From Gelidibacter algens (GTDB lineage Bacteria > Bacteroidota > Bacteroidia > Flavobacteriales > Flavobacteriaceae), in contig NZ_LZRN01000024.1 of the NCBI RefSeq assembly GCF_001678675.1, positions 1 through 63,543 of the forward strand: a stretch of 63,543 nucleotides of DNA, in the 5' to 3' direction. The position numbers were made by a program, and so were the translations under genes. Shown here piece by piece: positions 8,555 to 16,930 of this stretch (its first letter is position 1; each line of letters starts with the position of its first letter). A model generated the notes under the pieces. It saw only the letters and a list, made by a program, of their open reading frames with translations. It ran no database searches and had not been told where the DNA came from.

Positions 8555-11098
8555 ATGAAAAAAATTACTCAATTCTTAATGATGTCTGTGGCAATGTTAT
8601 GTGCTACAGCGTCTTTTTCTCAAAGCACATTAAAAGGTAAGGTAATTGGTTCAGATATGAACGCACCACTACCAGGAGCAAATGTCATTGAAAAAGGAAC
8701 CACCAACGGTACAACCACTGATTTTGATGGTAACTTTACTTTAAAAACAAAAACCAGTTCTGGTGAAATTATCGTAACTTATGTAGGTTACACCTCAATG
8801 ACAGTGTCTTTTTCTGGTGATAAAGATTTTGGTTCATTAAGCTTGCAAACAAGTGAAGTAGGTTTGCAGGAAGTTCAGATTATTGCTTCTGTAGCAGTGG
8901 ACAGAAAAACACCCGTAGCAGTATCAACAATTAAATCTTCTGAGATTGAATTGAAATTAGGAACTCAGGAATTTCCAGAGATTTTGAAATCAACACCTGG
9001 TGTTTACGCTACAAAAACTGGCGGTGGCTATGGTGATGGTGAAATTAGACTTCGTGGTTTTAACTCTGAAAACGTTGCCGTAATGATCAACGGTGTGCCA
9101 GTAAATGACATGGAAAATGGTCGTGTATATTGGAGTAACTGGGCAGGTTTAGGAGATGTAACGAGCTCTATGCAAGTACAAAGAGGATTGGGAGCTTCTA
9201 AAGTTGCTGTACCTTCTGTTGGTGGAACCATCAACATTATTTCAAAAACAACAGATGTTGAAGCTGGTGGAAGTATCGATTATACCTTAGGAAATGATAA
9301 TTACAAGAAATTCGGATTATCGTATTCTACTGGTTTAATGGAAAACGGACTTGCTGCTACTGTTTCTGCCTCTAAAACAGAAGGAGACAATTTTGTAGAT
9401 GGAACTCCTTTTACGGGTGTCTCATACTTTGTTAACATTTCTAAAGAAATAAATAACAATCATAGATTGTCTTTGACAGCTTTTGGTAACAAGCAAAGAC
9501 ATGGTCAAAGACAAAATAGTCATTTGATTGAAACCTACAGAAAAAGTGAGCGTGGTATAAAATACAATTCTGACTGGGGTTACAAACAAGGGCAATTGAC
9601 CAACACTGAAGATAACTTCTACCACAAACCACAAATTTCATTGAACCATTATTGGGATCTTAGTGATGCAACATCTATCTCTACTGCGTTATATGCATCC
9701 TTTGGATCAGGCGGTGGCGGTGGATTTAGTGGGACCAACAAATTCGGTTTTGATAATGACGAATACAGAATTGGCGAATTAGGAACTATTGATTTTGATA
9801 AGATTGTGGCTGAAAATGAAGCTGCTGGCGTAAATGGTTCTGAATCTATCTTAAGAGCTTCTCGAAATGACCATATTTGGTACGGTGCCATTTCAACGCT
9901 TAAAACAGACTTGACCGATGACTTAGTATTTTTGGGCGGTATCGATTTAAGAGGTTATAAAGGACTTCACTTTACTGAATTGACTGATTTACTGGGAGGT
10001 CAATATTACTTAGATAATTCTAATGAGAATAGTCCTGGTAACAGAGCGCAAGTAGGTGACAAGATATTATATGATAACGACGGTAAAGTTGGTTGGCTTG
10101 GTGCGTTTGCCCAAGTAGAATATGATATCCGTGAAGACTTAAATGCCTTTGTATCGGTTTCAGCATCAAATACCTCTTACCAAAGAGTTGACCGTTTTCT
10201 ATATTTAGATTCTGATCCATTGCAAACATCCGAAACATACAACTTCTTCGGTTATGGTGTAAAAGGTGGCGCTAACTATAGAATTGATGATGTCCATAAC
10301 GTTTTTGCTAACTTAGGCTATTTTGAAAAGGCACCATATTTCAACTCTGTATTTGCCAACAGAAATAATACAGATGTCAATGGCGATGCTGAAAATCAAA
10401 AAATTACAAGTTTTGAGTTAGGTTATGGTTATAGAGGTGATAAATTCAATGCGAATGTAAACGTTTACCATACTACTTGGAAAGATAGAACAGAGTTTGC
10501 AAGTTTCCGCGCGCAAGACGGTACTCGTAATTATGCAAATATTTTGGGTGTAAATGCAGTTCACCAAGGTGTTGAAATTGACTTTAGCTTTAAAGCAACA
10601 AACAACTTAACCGTAACAGGGATGGCTTCCATAGGAGATTGGAGATGGCAGAATAACGTAGAAAATGTACAAATTTTCGATGAAGAAAATAATCCAGTTG
10701 GAGATCCAATCAACATCTTTATTGAAGACTTACACGTTGGTAACGCTGCACAAACAACGTTTGCATTAGGAACCAATTATAAAATTTCTCCTGATACAAG
10801 GTTTACCATTGATTATAATTATTTTGATAACTTATATGCAGAGTTCGATCCGAGTGATCGTAATACTGTAAAACCAGATGCTTGGGAAGTGCCCGCTTAT
10901 GGAATTTTTGATACCGCTTTGCAACACGAACTTCAATTTGGAGAATTTAGAGTAACTTTAACAGGAAGAGTCAACAACGTTTTTGATACTGAGTATATAG
11001 CTGACGCTCAAGATGGTTCTAATTCTGACGCATTTACTTCTCGTGTGTTTTATGGTTTTGGAAGAACCTTTAGTGTTGGTGCAAAACTTAAATTTTAA
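8555..11098 (+). CDS. TonB-dependent receptor with CarboxypepD_reg-like domain
   Basis: An 847-residue outer-membrane receptor: Sec signal peptide (residues 1-23, ending ASFSQS), a carboxypeptidase regulatory-like domain (about 25-110; GKVIGSDMNAPLPGANV, GTTTDFDGNFTL), a plug domain (about 125-225; STPGVYATKTGGGYGDGEIRL, then RGFNSENVAVMINGVPV) and a 22-strand-type barrel ending in Phe (SVGAKLKF). These proteins import ligands using energy from TonB-ExbBD. The domain order resembles SusC, but no SusD follows; instead a large lipoprotein gene starts about 40 bases downstream. Nothing in the sequence fixes the substrate; iron-siderophore or peptide uptake are both possible. Confidence 0.93.
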   Translation: MKKITQFLMMSVAMLCATASFSQSTLKGKVIGSDMNAPLPGANVIEKGTTNGTTTDFDGNFTLKTKTSSGEIIVTYVGYTSMTVSFSGDKDFGSLSLQTSEVGLQEVQIIASVAVDRKTPVAVSTIKSSEIELKLGTQEFPEILKSTPGVYATKTGGGYGDGEIRLRGFNSENVAVMINGVPVNDMENGRVYWSNWAGLGDVTSSMQVQRGLGASKVAVPSVGGTINIISKTTDVEAGGSIDYTLGNDNYKKFGLSYSTGLMENGLAATVSASKTEGDNFVDGTPFTGVSYFVNISKEINNNHRLSLTAFGNKQRHGQRQNSHLIETYRKSERGIKYNSDWGYKQGQLTNTEDNFYHKPQISLNHYWDLSDATSISTALYASFGSGGGGGFSGTNKFGFDNDEYRIGELGTIDFDKIVAENEAAGVNGSESILRASRNDHIWYGAISTLKTDLTDDLVFLGGIDLRGYKGLHFTELTDLLGGQYYLDNSNENSPGNRAQVGDKILYDNDGKVGWLGAFAQVEYDIREDLNAFVSVSASNTSYQRVDRFLYLDSDPLQTSETYNFFGYGVKGGANYRIDDVHNVFANLGYFEKAPYFNSVFANRNNTDVNGDAENQKITSFELGYGYRGDKFNANVNVYHTTWKDRTEFASFRAQDGTRNYANILGVNAVHQGVEIDFSFKATNNLTVTGMASIGDWRWQNNVENVQIFDEENNPVGDPINIFIEDLHVGNAAQTTFALGTNYKISPDTRFTIDYNYFDNLYAEFDPSDRNTVKPDAWEVPAYGIFDTALQHELQFGEFRVTLTGRVNNVFDTEYIADAQDGSNSDAFTSRVFYGFGRTFSVGAKLKF

Positions 11099-11136
11099 AT
11101 AAAAAAAATTAGAAAATAGAAAAAGTAATTTATTTA

Positions 11137-12780
11137 TTGGTAATGGTGGTGCTCGTATTTACGGGATGTAATCCGCTAGATGACATTAATGAACAAGTTG
11201 ACGCTATTCCTGATGCTCCTAATGTTGGTGCTTTTGAATACACATTAACTGCTGATGATTACGCAGCCTTAGAGTTAAATTTCGGAAGTTTTAACTCCGA
11301 AGACCAGGCTAAAGAATTAGTTCCAAGTTTATTGACCGACTTGTATCCTTTATATGGACAAGGTTCTTCAGTTTTGGTTAACTACGACTTGTTTGTAGGT
11401 GCTGCTGAAGGTGTTAGTGATTATACAAGTGCACAAGTGTATCAATTGTCAAATTCTGACTATGCGGCCGCTGGAAGTGATGCCTTTGGATTCTATCCTA
11501 ATGTGGATGCTTCAGACAAGTTAGCTGATGTTTTGGACGCTCAAATTGCGACACCAACTGAAGGTAAAGTTGTTTTGGCTAAATACAAACAATACACTGA
11601 AAATCCAGTAGTAGGTTTAGCTCCTATTGTAGAGTATAACTTTGCAGGAAGTTTGGAAGGTTGGGCAGTTACTGATCTTCTAGGAACTGATTTAGGTTGG
11701 AGTTCACAAGCTGCTTACGCACAAGGTAACGGTTATTCAGGTGGTCAAGTTGCCAATATTGATTGGTTAATATCTCCTGATATTGATTTGACAGGTCAGA
11801 GTAACTTGAAATTCCAGATCAAACAGGCTATTAACTTTGCAAAAGATTTGTCATTGTTAAAAATATTAGTATCGACAAATTATGATGGTGATGTGACTAC
11901 AGCAACTTGGAGTGAGATCAACTTAGCTACTGCACCTGCTGGTAACAGTAACGACATGATTGCTTCTGAAAATTATGATTTTTCAGCTTACGATGGTCAA
12001 ATGATTAACGTAGCATTTAAATATGAGTCAACTGATGCAGACGCCGCAAGATGGAGAATTGAAAGTATGGCTATCAAAACTTTGGGAGCTACAGGTACAA
12101 CAGTATCTAAAGGGGAGCATTTAGTCTATACTAGCGGAAACTGGGATATTGCAGAAGACGTTTACTACTTAAGTTCATCTGATTATGATTCTATGGGAAC
12201 AGGTTCAGGGCAACCAGGAAGGTACAATAACTTCAGCAGCTCTATTGCTCCTGATGCTTTTTTACCAACGTTCTTGAATATAAAATATCCTTACGCTATG
12301 GAAGACGATGTCTTATTTGTAATCTATGATTATTTCTCAAGTTCGTCAGGTGCACAAATAAGAGGTAATGAATATACTGTTGTTGATGGTGTATGGACAG
12401 CTCATAAATCAGTGCAGTCAACCTCATTGCAATTTGGATATGATAGTGGTACTTGGGTTCCAGATAACACGATAAGATACACTTTACAAGGAACAGATTA
12501 CACCTATATTGGAACAAATTATGCATCTGTTGATGGTTTTTCTGCTGCTGCTTCCAGCGCAGGAAACTATGGTAATTTTGATAGAAGATCTAGTAACCCT
12601 GCATTTTGGAGTGATACCATGTTAGAAACCGTGTTTGCTGATTTGTTGAGCAATGTCATAGCGCCAGGTGCTGCAAATGATCAGAAGTATGTGATCATAT
12701 TCGATATTTATAATGGTGCCAGTGGTACGGAACAATTCAAGTTCATCAAAACTGATGGTGCTTGGGTTAGAAATGAATAA
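11137..12780 (+). CDS. choice-of-anchor-J-like surface lipoprotein with three similar modules
   Basis: About 547 residues, encoded right after the TonB receptor and probably its surface partner. A lipobox (VFTGC) lies very near the N-terminus. From about residue 170 to 320 there is a jelly-roll domain like DUF5017/choice-of-anchor J (WLISPDIDLTGQSNLKFQIKQA, split by SWSEI-type strands). Around it three stretches share a pattern starting YxLxxxDY and ending in a beta-rich FKFI/VWTA segment (about 35-140, 345-430, 440-547). The start is uncertain: only TTG (11137) or an internal ATG (11143) is available, and both cut off the positively charged part of the signal peptide, although the upstream codons in frame (Lys-Ile-Glu-Lys-Val-Ile-Tyr) look like its natural beginning. 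ATA or a small deletion may explain this. Substrate unknown. Confidence 0.75.
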   Translation: MVMVVLVFTGCNPLDDINEQVDAIPDAPNVGAFEYTLTADDYAALELNFGSFNSEDQAKELVPSLLTDLYPLYGQGSSVLVNYDLFVGAAEGVSDYTSAQVYQLSNSDYAAAGSDAFGFYPNVDASDKLADVLDAQIATPTEGKVVLAKYKQYTENPVVGLAPIVEYNFAGSLEGWAVTDLLGTDLGWSSQAAYAQGNGYSGGQVANIDWLISPDIDLTGQSNLKFQIKQAINFAKDLSLLKILVSTNYDGDVTTATWSEINLATAPAGNSNDMIASENYDFSAYDGQMINVAFKYESTDADAARWRIESMAIKTLGATGTTVSKGEHLVYTSGNWDIAEDVYYLSSSDYDSMGTGSGQPGRYNNFSSSIAPDAFLPTFLNIKYPYAMEDDVLFVIYDYFSSSSGAQIRGNEYTVVDGVWTAHKSVQSTSLQFGYDSGTWVPDNTIRYTLQGTDYTYIGTNYASVDGFSAAASSAGNYGNFDRRSSNPAFWSDTMLETVFADLLSNVIAPGAANDQKYVIIFDIYNGASGTEQFKFIKTDGAWVRNE

Positions 12781-12804
12781 TAATTCATCATATTTTAAGT
12801 AATT

Positions 12805-12839
12805 AAAGCCCAACAAAATAATTTTTGTTGGGCTTTTTT
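12805..12839 (+). terminator. rho-independent terminator after the receptor/lipoprotein pair
   Basis: Fourteen-base inverted repeat AAAGCCCAACAAAA / TTTTGTTGGGCTTT with a short loop, followed by a run of T. It lies 25 bases after the lipoprotein stop. Confidence 0.9.
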
Positions 12840-13013
12840 ATTTGTATAAAGTTCCAGCCAGGAATATCTGATAGATAAGAAAAAGACAATGTGCACGTCA
12901 TCTGTATTGTCTAAACGTGTTTAGAGATGCTACTCACGCGATCATGGGCGTTTTCCACCAACAATTTAAGACATATCTCTTTTATAGGACAACCACCAAC
13001 TCATAAAATAAAA

Positions 13014-13049
13014 AAAGCCACTACGTCTTTTAAAAAGAGTAGTGGCTTT
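13014..13049 (-). terminator. rho-independent terminator of the rplM-rpsI-rpsB-tsf unit
   Basis: AAAGCCACTAC / GTAGTGGCTTT inverted repeat; reading the minus strand, it is followed by seven T residues and an AT-rich tail, about 120 bases after the tsf stop. Confidence 0.85.
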
Positions 13050-13113
13050 AGTAGTATAAAATTAGCTTCGTTGAATCTAAAGGTTTCCTACGTTCGCTAT
13101 AATTTAAAAAGAG

Positions 13114-13163
13114 ATCCCTGCCTTCGCAGGGATTTAAGAGGAGATTCCTGCCTCCGCAGGAAT
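13114..13163. repeat. pair of short palindromic repeats (CCTGC-N4-GCAGG)
   Basis: Two 20-bp palindromes in tandem: ATCCCTGC-CTTC-GCAGGGAT (13114-13133) and ATTCCTGC-CTCC-GCAGGAAT (13144-13163), each an 8-bp stem with a 4-base loop. The second ends 4 bases from the tsf stop codon. The two copies differ by a compensated base pair in the stem (C:G versus T:A), which supports selection for pairing. This type of unit is recalled from flavobacterial intergenic spaces. Confidence 0.7.
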
Positions 13164-13167
13164 TTGG

Positions 13168-14133
13168 CTATCCTAAAGATACACGTTTAAAGTCAGTGAC
13201 TTTAACGTCGCCGTAAGACGCCACATATTTTGCAACATTCAACTTTTCATCTTTGATAAAGGTTTGGTCCAACAAACATTTTTCTTGGTCTAAGGTCGTG
13301 TTATCAGAAATAAAACGCTCCATTTTACCAGGAAGGATTCTGTCCCAAATTTGTTCTGGTTTCCCTTCAGCTTTCAATTCTGCTTTTGCATCTGCTTCAG
13401 CTTTAGCCAATACTTCCGGCGTCAGTTGAGACATAGAGATGTATTGTGGTACATTTTTTAAGGTTTTGCCCAAACGTACCGCTTCTTCATTGTCCTTTTC
13501 AATTACCGCAATTCTTGCGTCTGTTTCTGAGGCCACAAATGCAGGATCAAAATCTTTGTAAGACAATGTTGAAGCTCCCATAGAAGCAATTTGCATCGCC
13601 ACATCTTTCGCTAATTCATCAGCCTTGTCAACTTTAGCAGAAAAACCAACAATGGCAGCAATCTTGTTAATATGGACGTAAGACCCAACATAAGGTGCTT
13701 CCAATCTTTCAAAAGCGTTCAATTCAATTTTTTCACCAATCACACCTGTTTGCTCAACCATTTTCTCAGCAACCGTCATGCCTTCAAAATCAGCCGCTAA
13801 CAACTCTTCTTTAGAGTTACAGTTAATAGCAATATCACCAATAGCGTTTGCCAAGGCTACAAAGGAGTCATTTTTACCAACAAAGTCAGTTTCACATCCA
13901 ACAACAATGGCAACACCTACAGTATTGTCAGCGTTTATTTTAGCAACGGCAGCACCTTCAGAAGATTCTCTGTCTGCTCTTTTCTCAGCAACTTTCTGGC
14001 CTTTTTTACGCAATACATCAATTGCATTATCAAAATCACCTTCGGCTTCAACCAAAGCTTTTTTACAGTCCATCATTCCGGCACCTGTTGCTTGTCTTAG
14101 TTTGTTAACTTCTGCAGCTGTTATTTTTGTCAT
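13168..14133 (-). CDS. tsf: translation elongation factor Ts
   Basis: A 321-residue EF-Ts, the guanine nucleotide exchange factor that regenerates EF-Tu-GTP. N-terminal UBA-like domain with the signature LRQATGAGMMDCKKAL and RKKGQKVAEKRADR, then the two-part core (VVGCETDFVGKNDSFVALA; VAMQIASMGA) and the C-terminal module (ERFISDNTTLDQEKCLLDQTFI). It lies 92 bases downstream of rpsB, the universal rpsB-tsf order. The length is at the long end for bacteria but normal for Flavobacteriaceae. Confidence 0.97.
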   Translation of the reverse strand: MTKITAAEVNKLRQATGAGMMDCKKALVEAEGDFDNAIDVLRKKGQKVAEKRADRESSEGAAVAKINADNTVGVAIVVGCETDFVGKNDSFVALANAIGDIAINCNSKEELLAADFEGMTVAEKMVEQTGVIGEKIELNAFERLEAPYVGSYVHINKIAAIVGFSAKVDKADELAKDVAMQIASMGASTLSYKDFDPAFVASETDARIAVIEKDNEEAVRLGKTLKNVPQYISMSQLTPEVLAKAEADAKAELKAEGKPEQIWDRILPGKMERFISDNTTLDQEKCLLDQTFIKDEKLNVAKYVASYGDVKVTDFKRVSLG

Positions 14134-14225
14134 AATTTCTAAGTGTATTTATTAAAAAAAGTCGTTCGATTAATTTTCAGCAAAGAAAAAAAACAAACGA
14201 CTTTATGATGTTGTATAATTGTTAT

Positions 14226-15068
14226 TTATTCTTCTTCGTCAGCGTCTACTTTCTTTGTAGCTGCTTTCTTTTCTGTTTTGTCAGACTTCTCAGTTTTCTC
14301 AGACTTGTCAGTTTTCTCTACTTTCTCTGCTTTGTCGTCGTTGCTTTCTTTGTCTTCTTTACCTTCTTTTTCAGTTTTGTCTGATTTGCGTTCAGTCAAA
14401 CCATCAGCAACTGCAGCAGTTACAAGAGATAAAACCTTCTCGATAGATTTTGAAGCATCGTCGTTTGCAGGAATAACGTAGTCTACCTGACGTGGATCAG
14501 AATTCGTATCCACCATTGCAAAGATTGGAATGTTTAATTTCTGGGCTTCTCTAATAGCAATGTGTTCACGTTTAATATCCACTACAAATAAAGCACCTGG
14601 CAAACGGGTCATGTCAGAAATAGAACCTAAGTTTTTCTCTAACTTGGCTCTCAAACGATCAACTTGTAAACGTTCTTTTTTAGACAATGTCAAGAATGTA
14701 CCATCTTTTTTCATTCTATCAATAGAAGCCATTTTCTTAACAGCTTTTCTGATAGTAATAAAGTTGGTCAACATTCCGCCTGGCCATCTTTCAGTAATGT
14801 AAGGCATTGAAACAGCGCCTGCTTTCTCAGCAACGATGTCTTTAGCCTGTTTTTTTGTAGCTACAAATAAAATCTTCTTTCCAGAAGCTGCAATCTTTTT
14901 CAGAGCTTCAGAAGTCTCTTCAATTTTGGCAGCTGTTTTGTAAAGATTGATAATATGAATGCCGTTACGCTCCATATAAATGTAAGGGGCCATGTTTGGA
15001 TCCCATTTTCTTGTCAAGTGACCAAAGTGTACACCTGCGTCAAGTAATTCTTTTACTTCTACTTTCAT
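14226..15068 (-). CDS. rpsB: 30S ribosomal protein S2
   Basis: A 280-residue S2 protein of the small subunit. The core (residues 1-225) has the expected LLDAGVHFGHLTRKWDPNM, FVATKKQAKDIV, WPGGMLTNFITIRKAVKK and VDYVIPANDDASKSI. The last 55 residues are an unusual low-complexity tail made almost only of Lys, Glu, Asp, Ser and Thr, with repeated EKxDKxEK units, ending DADEEE. The frame is open 11 codons upstream, but ATG 15068 aligns with known S2 starts. The preceding 219-base leader is structured (see separate entry), suggesting autoregulation. Confidence 0.97.
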   Translation of the reverse strand: MKVEVKELLDAGVHFGHLTRKWDPNMAPYIYMERNGIHIINLYKTAAKIEETSEALKKIAASGKKILFVATKKQAKDIVAEKAGAVSMPYITERWPGGMLTNFITIRKAVKKMASIDRMKKDGTFLTLSKKERLQVDRLRAKLEKNLGSISDMTRLPGALFVVDIKREHIAIREAQKLNIPIFAMVDTNSDPRQVDYVIPANDDASKSIEKVLSLVTAAVADGLTERKSDKTEKEGKEDKESNDDKAEKVEKTDKSEKTEKSDKTEKKAATKKVDADEEE

Positions 15069-15133
15069 TTTGTAATAGTTTACGTTCTGTTGAATTAGCA
15101 ATGATAAAGTGGTTGCTTTTGCGCGCCTTTACC

Positions 15134-15218
15134 ATTTAGATGCTAAACTAAATCCTCACGGGGTAACGTGATGGACAACATTAACTGGGTTAAATTTTGT
15201 GTTGGAGGTATTCCAACA
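15134..15218 (-). promoter_or_regulatory. structured rpsB leader (three hairpins), candidate r-protein autoregulatory element
   Basis: The 219-base rpsI-rpsB spacer contains, in RNA order, hairpin TGTTGGA-ATACC-TCCAACA (15218-15200), hairpin TCACG-TTACCC-CGTGA (15171-15156) and hairpin ATTTAG-N8-CTAAAT (15153-15134). None is followed by a T-run, so they do not look like terminators. The middle hairpin resembles one in the rplM leader. In other bacteria rpsB-tsf is repressed by S2 through its leader; a similar role here is inference. Confidence 0.45.
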
Positions 15219-15287
15219 GATTTTAAAAGTTTCAAAAACAACAAGATTGAGATGCCCATTATGAGATCTTCAATCAAGTTGAGGATT

Positions 15288-15674
15288 TTAACGTTTAGAG
15301 AACTGGAATTTCTTACGTGCTTTCTTCTGACCGAATTTCTTACGTTCAACCATTCTTGGGTCTCTTGTCAACAATCCTTCTGGTTTCAGGATCAATCTGT
15401 TTTCAGCATCAAGCTCACACATAGCGCGAGATAATGCCAAACGGATTGCTTCTGCTTGACCAGTAATACCACCTCCATATACATTTACTGTAATATCAAA
15501 GTTGCCTTCATTGTTAGTCATGACCAAAGGTTGATTTACTTTATACTGCAAGGTTGCAGAAGGAAAATAAATCGGCATGTCTTTTTTATTAATTGTGATG
15601 TTCCCTTTTCCTGTGGCAACATACGCACGAGCAACAGCCGTTTTTCTACGGCCAATTTTGTGAATTACTTCCAT
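15288..15674 (-). CDS. rpsI: 30S ribosomal protein S9
   Basis: A 128-residue S9 protein. It shows IGRRKTAVARAYV, then GNITINKKDMPIYF, GGGITGQAEAIRLALSRAM and the basic C-terminal end RKKFGQKKARKKFQFSKR that reaches the decoding site through its terminal SKR. The ATG follows the rplM stop codon with no intervening base, so the two are translationally coupled, as in the conserved rplM-rpsI pair. Confidence 0.98.
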   Translation of the reverse strand: MEVIHKIGRRKTAVARAYVATGKGNITINKKDMPIYFPSATLQYKVNQPLVMTNNEGNFDITVNVYGGGITGQAEAIRLALSRAMCELDAENRLILKPEGLLTRDPRMVERKKFGQKKARKKFQFSKR

Positions 15675-16130
15675 TTACTTGAATTCGTTTAAGTTGATTG
15701 TTTTTGGTTTTTGAGCAGCATGAGTGTGCTCAGCACCTACAACAACGTTTAGGTTACGGAATAAATCTGCACCTAATTTGTTTTTAGGGAGCATTCCTTT
15801 TACTGATTTTTCTACTACTCTAGCCGGATCCTTTCCGAATAGCTCTGTAGCAGTTAAACTTTTTTGACCACCTGGATATCCTGTGTGACGAATGTAAGTT
15901 TTATCGTTCCACTTGTTTCCTGTTAAGTTGATTTTTTCAGAGTTGATAACAATAACGTTATCTCCGCAATCAACGTGTGGTGTGAAGTTAGGTTTGTGTT
16001 TGCCTCTTAAAAGTTTTGCAACTTTAGAAGCTAAACGACCTAGTGTTTGTCCATCGGCGTCAACCAAAACCCACTGCTTATCAACAGTAGCTTTGTTAGC
16101 CGATATCGTTTTGTAGCTTAATGTATTCAC
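15675..16130 (-). CDS. rplM: 50S ribosomal protein L13
   Basis: A 151-residue L13 with the typical [55 protein letters not shown] and MLPKNKLG blocks. It begins with GTG (16130): residues after it ([15 protein letters not shown]) correspond to the normal flavobacterial N-terminus, and no in-frame ATG gives that start. It is the first gene of rplM-rpsI-rpsB-tsf, transcribed from a good promoter at 16200-16230 through a leader of about 60 bases with a hairpin near the start codon. Confidence 0.97.
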   Translation of the reverse strand: MNTLSYKTISANKATVDKQWVLVDADGQTLGRLASKVAKLLRGKHKPNFTPHVDCGDNVIVINSEKINLTGNKWNDKTYIRHTGYPGGQKSLTATELFGKDPARVVEKSVKGMLPKNKLGADLFRNLNVVVGAEHTHAAQKPKTINLNEFK

Positions 16131-16150
16131 ACTAATTAATTTTTATATAC

Positions 16151-16165
16151 CACGCGGTAAGCGTG
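16151..16165 (-). promoter_or_regulatory. hairpin in rplM leader
   Basis: On the minus strand CACGC-TTACC-GCGTG forms a perfect 5-bp stem with the same TTACC loop core as the rpsB leader hairpin. It lies 20 bases before the GTG start of rplM. A smaller CTCTT-TTT-AAGAG hairpin lies just after the transcription start. A control role is inferred. Confidence 0.4.
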
Positions 16166-16199
16166 ACGAGTTAAACATTCCTCTCTTAAAAAGAGTTTG

Positions 16200-16230
16200 C
16201 AAATTTACGATAATCTATGTGATTACCAAA
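16200..16230 (-). promoter_or_regulatory. Bacteroidota-type promoter of rplM-rpsI
   Basis: On the minus strand TTTG (16230-16227), exactly 19 bases, then TAAATTTG (16207-16200): a perfect match to TTTG-N19-TAnnTTTG. Transcription would start near 16193, giving a leader of about 63 bases. Confidence 0.8.
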
Positions 16231-16521
16231 TAGTATCTTACGAATTTTGTTCATAAAATTACTGGGTATCAGTTTATTTGGAATTTTGGTTTGGTTTTGA
16301 TGGGTTTTCCATGGGATAATTGTAAGGTCACTGCTCATAAAGGGTTCTAAATGATGAGGTTGATGATTTTTTGTCAAAAGAGAACTGTGGCGCTATTTGT
16401 ATTGTGCTTTTCGAGAGTGACTGGAGTCTTTTGCTGAATTTATTAACATAAAAAATTAAGTATATGGAAGGTTTGAGGGGTTTGAATTTGGGTGTCTTGA
16501 CAGTGGTGGTCATAATTATTT

Positions 16522-16603
16522 AGGCGCCGGCAGGCAGGTCTTTTTGCTTGTGCCTCACAAAAAGAATTTCCCTCGACGCTTCGGGGGGAAACCCCTAACG
16601 AAG
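16522..16603 (-). repeat. degenerate copy of a flavobacterial interspersed element
   Basis: Read on the minus strand this stretch shares an ordered set of blocks with 25927-26053: CGTTAGGG, then CCCCGAAGCGTCG, GGG-GAAA, GAGGCACxAGC, and CCTGCCTGCCGGC followed by GCC and AAAT. The middle stem differs (TCTTTTT / AAAAAGA here). It therefore looks like a second, diverged copy with conserved arrangement rather than chance GC-rich sequence. Confidence 0.55.
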
Positions 16604-16930
16604 GAGATGGCGTGACATGAAAAAATCGGTTTTGCTTCTACTCAATATAAAATACTCAATTGCAATTAATAAATAGCTTCTGAACTATAGATGACTGCTC
16701 ATCTATCAGCCTCATACATACTCATGTTCCCCAAAACCTTAAAGCCTTTAGTAACGAATTTTCAGTAAACAAATTAGTGGCCCCATATTTAGTGGGTTTT
16801 ATATTGTCCATTAGTGCATCCAGTTATTCTGTTTTCTTTGATCTTATGATCTGCTTGCCATTATTTTATTACAAACATCTGAATTTTTTAAATCAATTTT
16901 TTACTATCTTTAGTTTCTAATCCATTCAAA
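16604..16930. other. intergenic, nothing recognised
   Basis: An AT-rich 327-base spacer upstream of the FecR/TPR gene. No gene or clear hairpin terminator is seen. A weak -7-like TATCTTTA about 20 bases before the start codon may belong to the promoter of the downstream pair. Confidence 0.5.

Larger units (their letters stand above)
12840..13167. other. convergent intergenic region
   Basis: The spacer between two convergent transcription units contains no convincing gene. It holds the tsf terminator (13014-13049) and two adjacent palindromic repeats (13114-13163). An 87-codon plus-strand open frame here is produced partly by the repeats and is rejected. Confidence 0.7.

Noticed and set aside
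8555-12780. SusC/SusD pair
   Set aside because: The receptor has a SusC-like N-terminal domain, but the following lipoprotein is beta-rich and lacks the helical TPR-like SusD features.
12927-13190. 87-codon plus-strand ORF between the lipoprotein and tsf
   Set aside because: Runs through a terminator and two palindromic repeats; its Cys-Leu-Arg-Arg repeats are only the translation of those palindromes.
14278-14481. Plus-strand Ser/Leu/Phe-rich ORF opposite rpsB
   Set aside because: Mirror of the Lys/Glu repeat tail of S2; a coding shadow.
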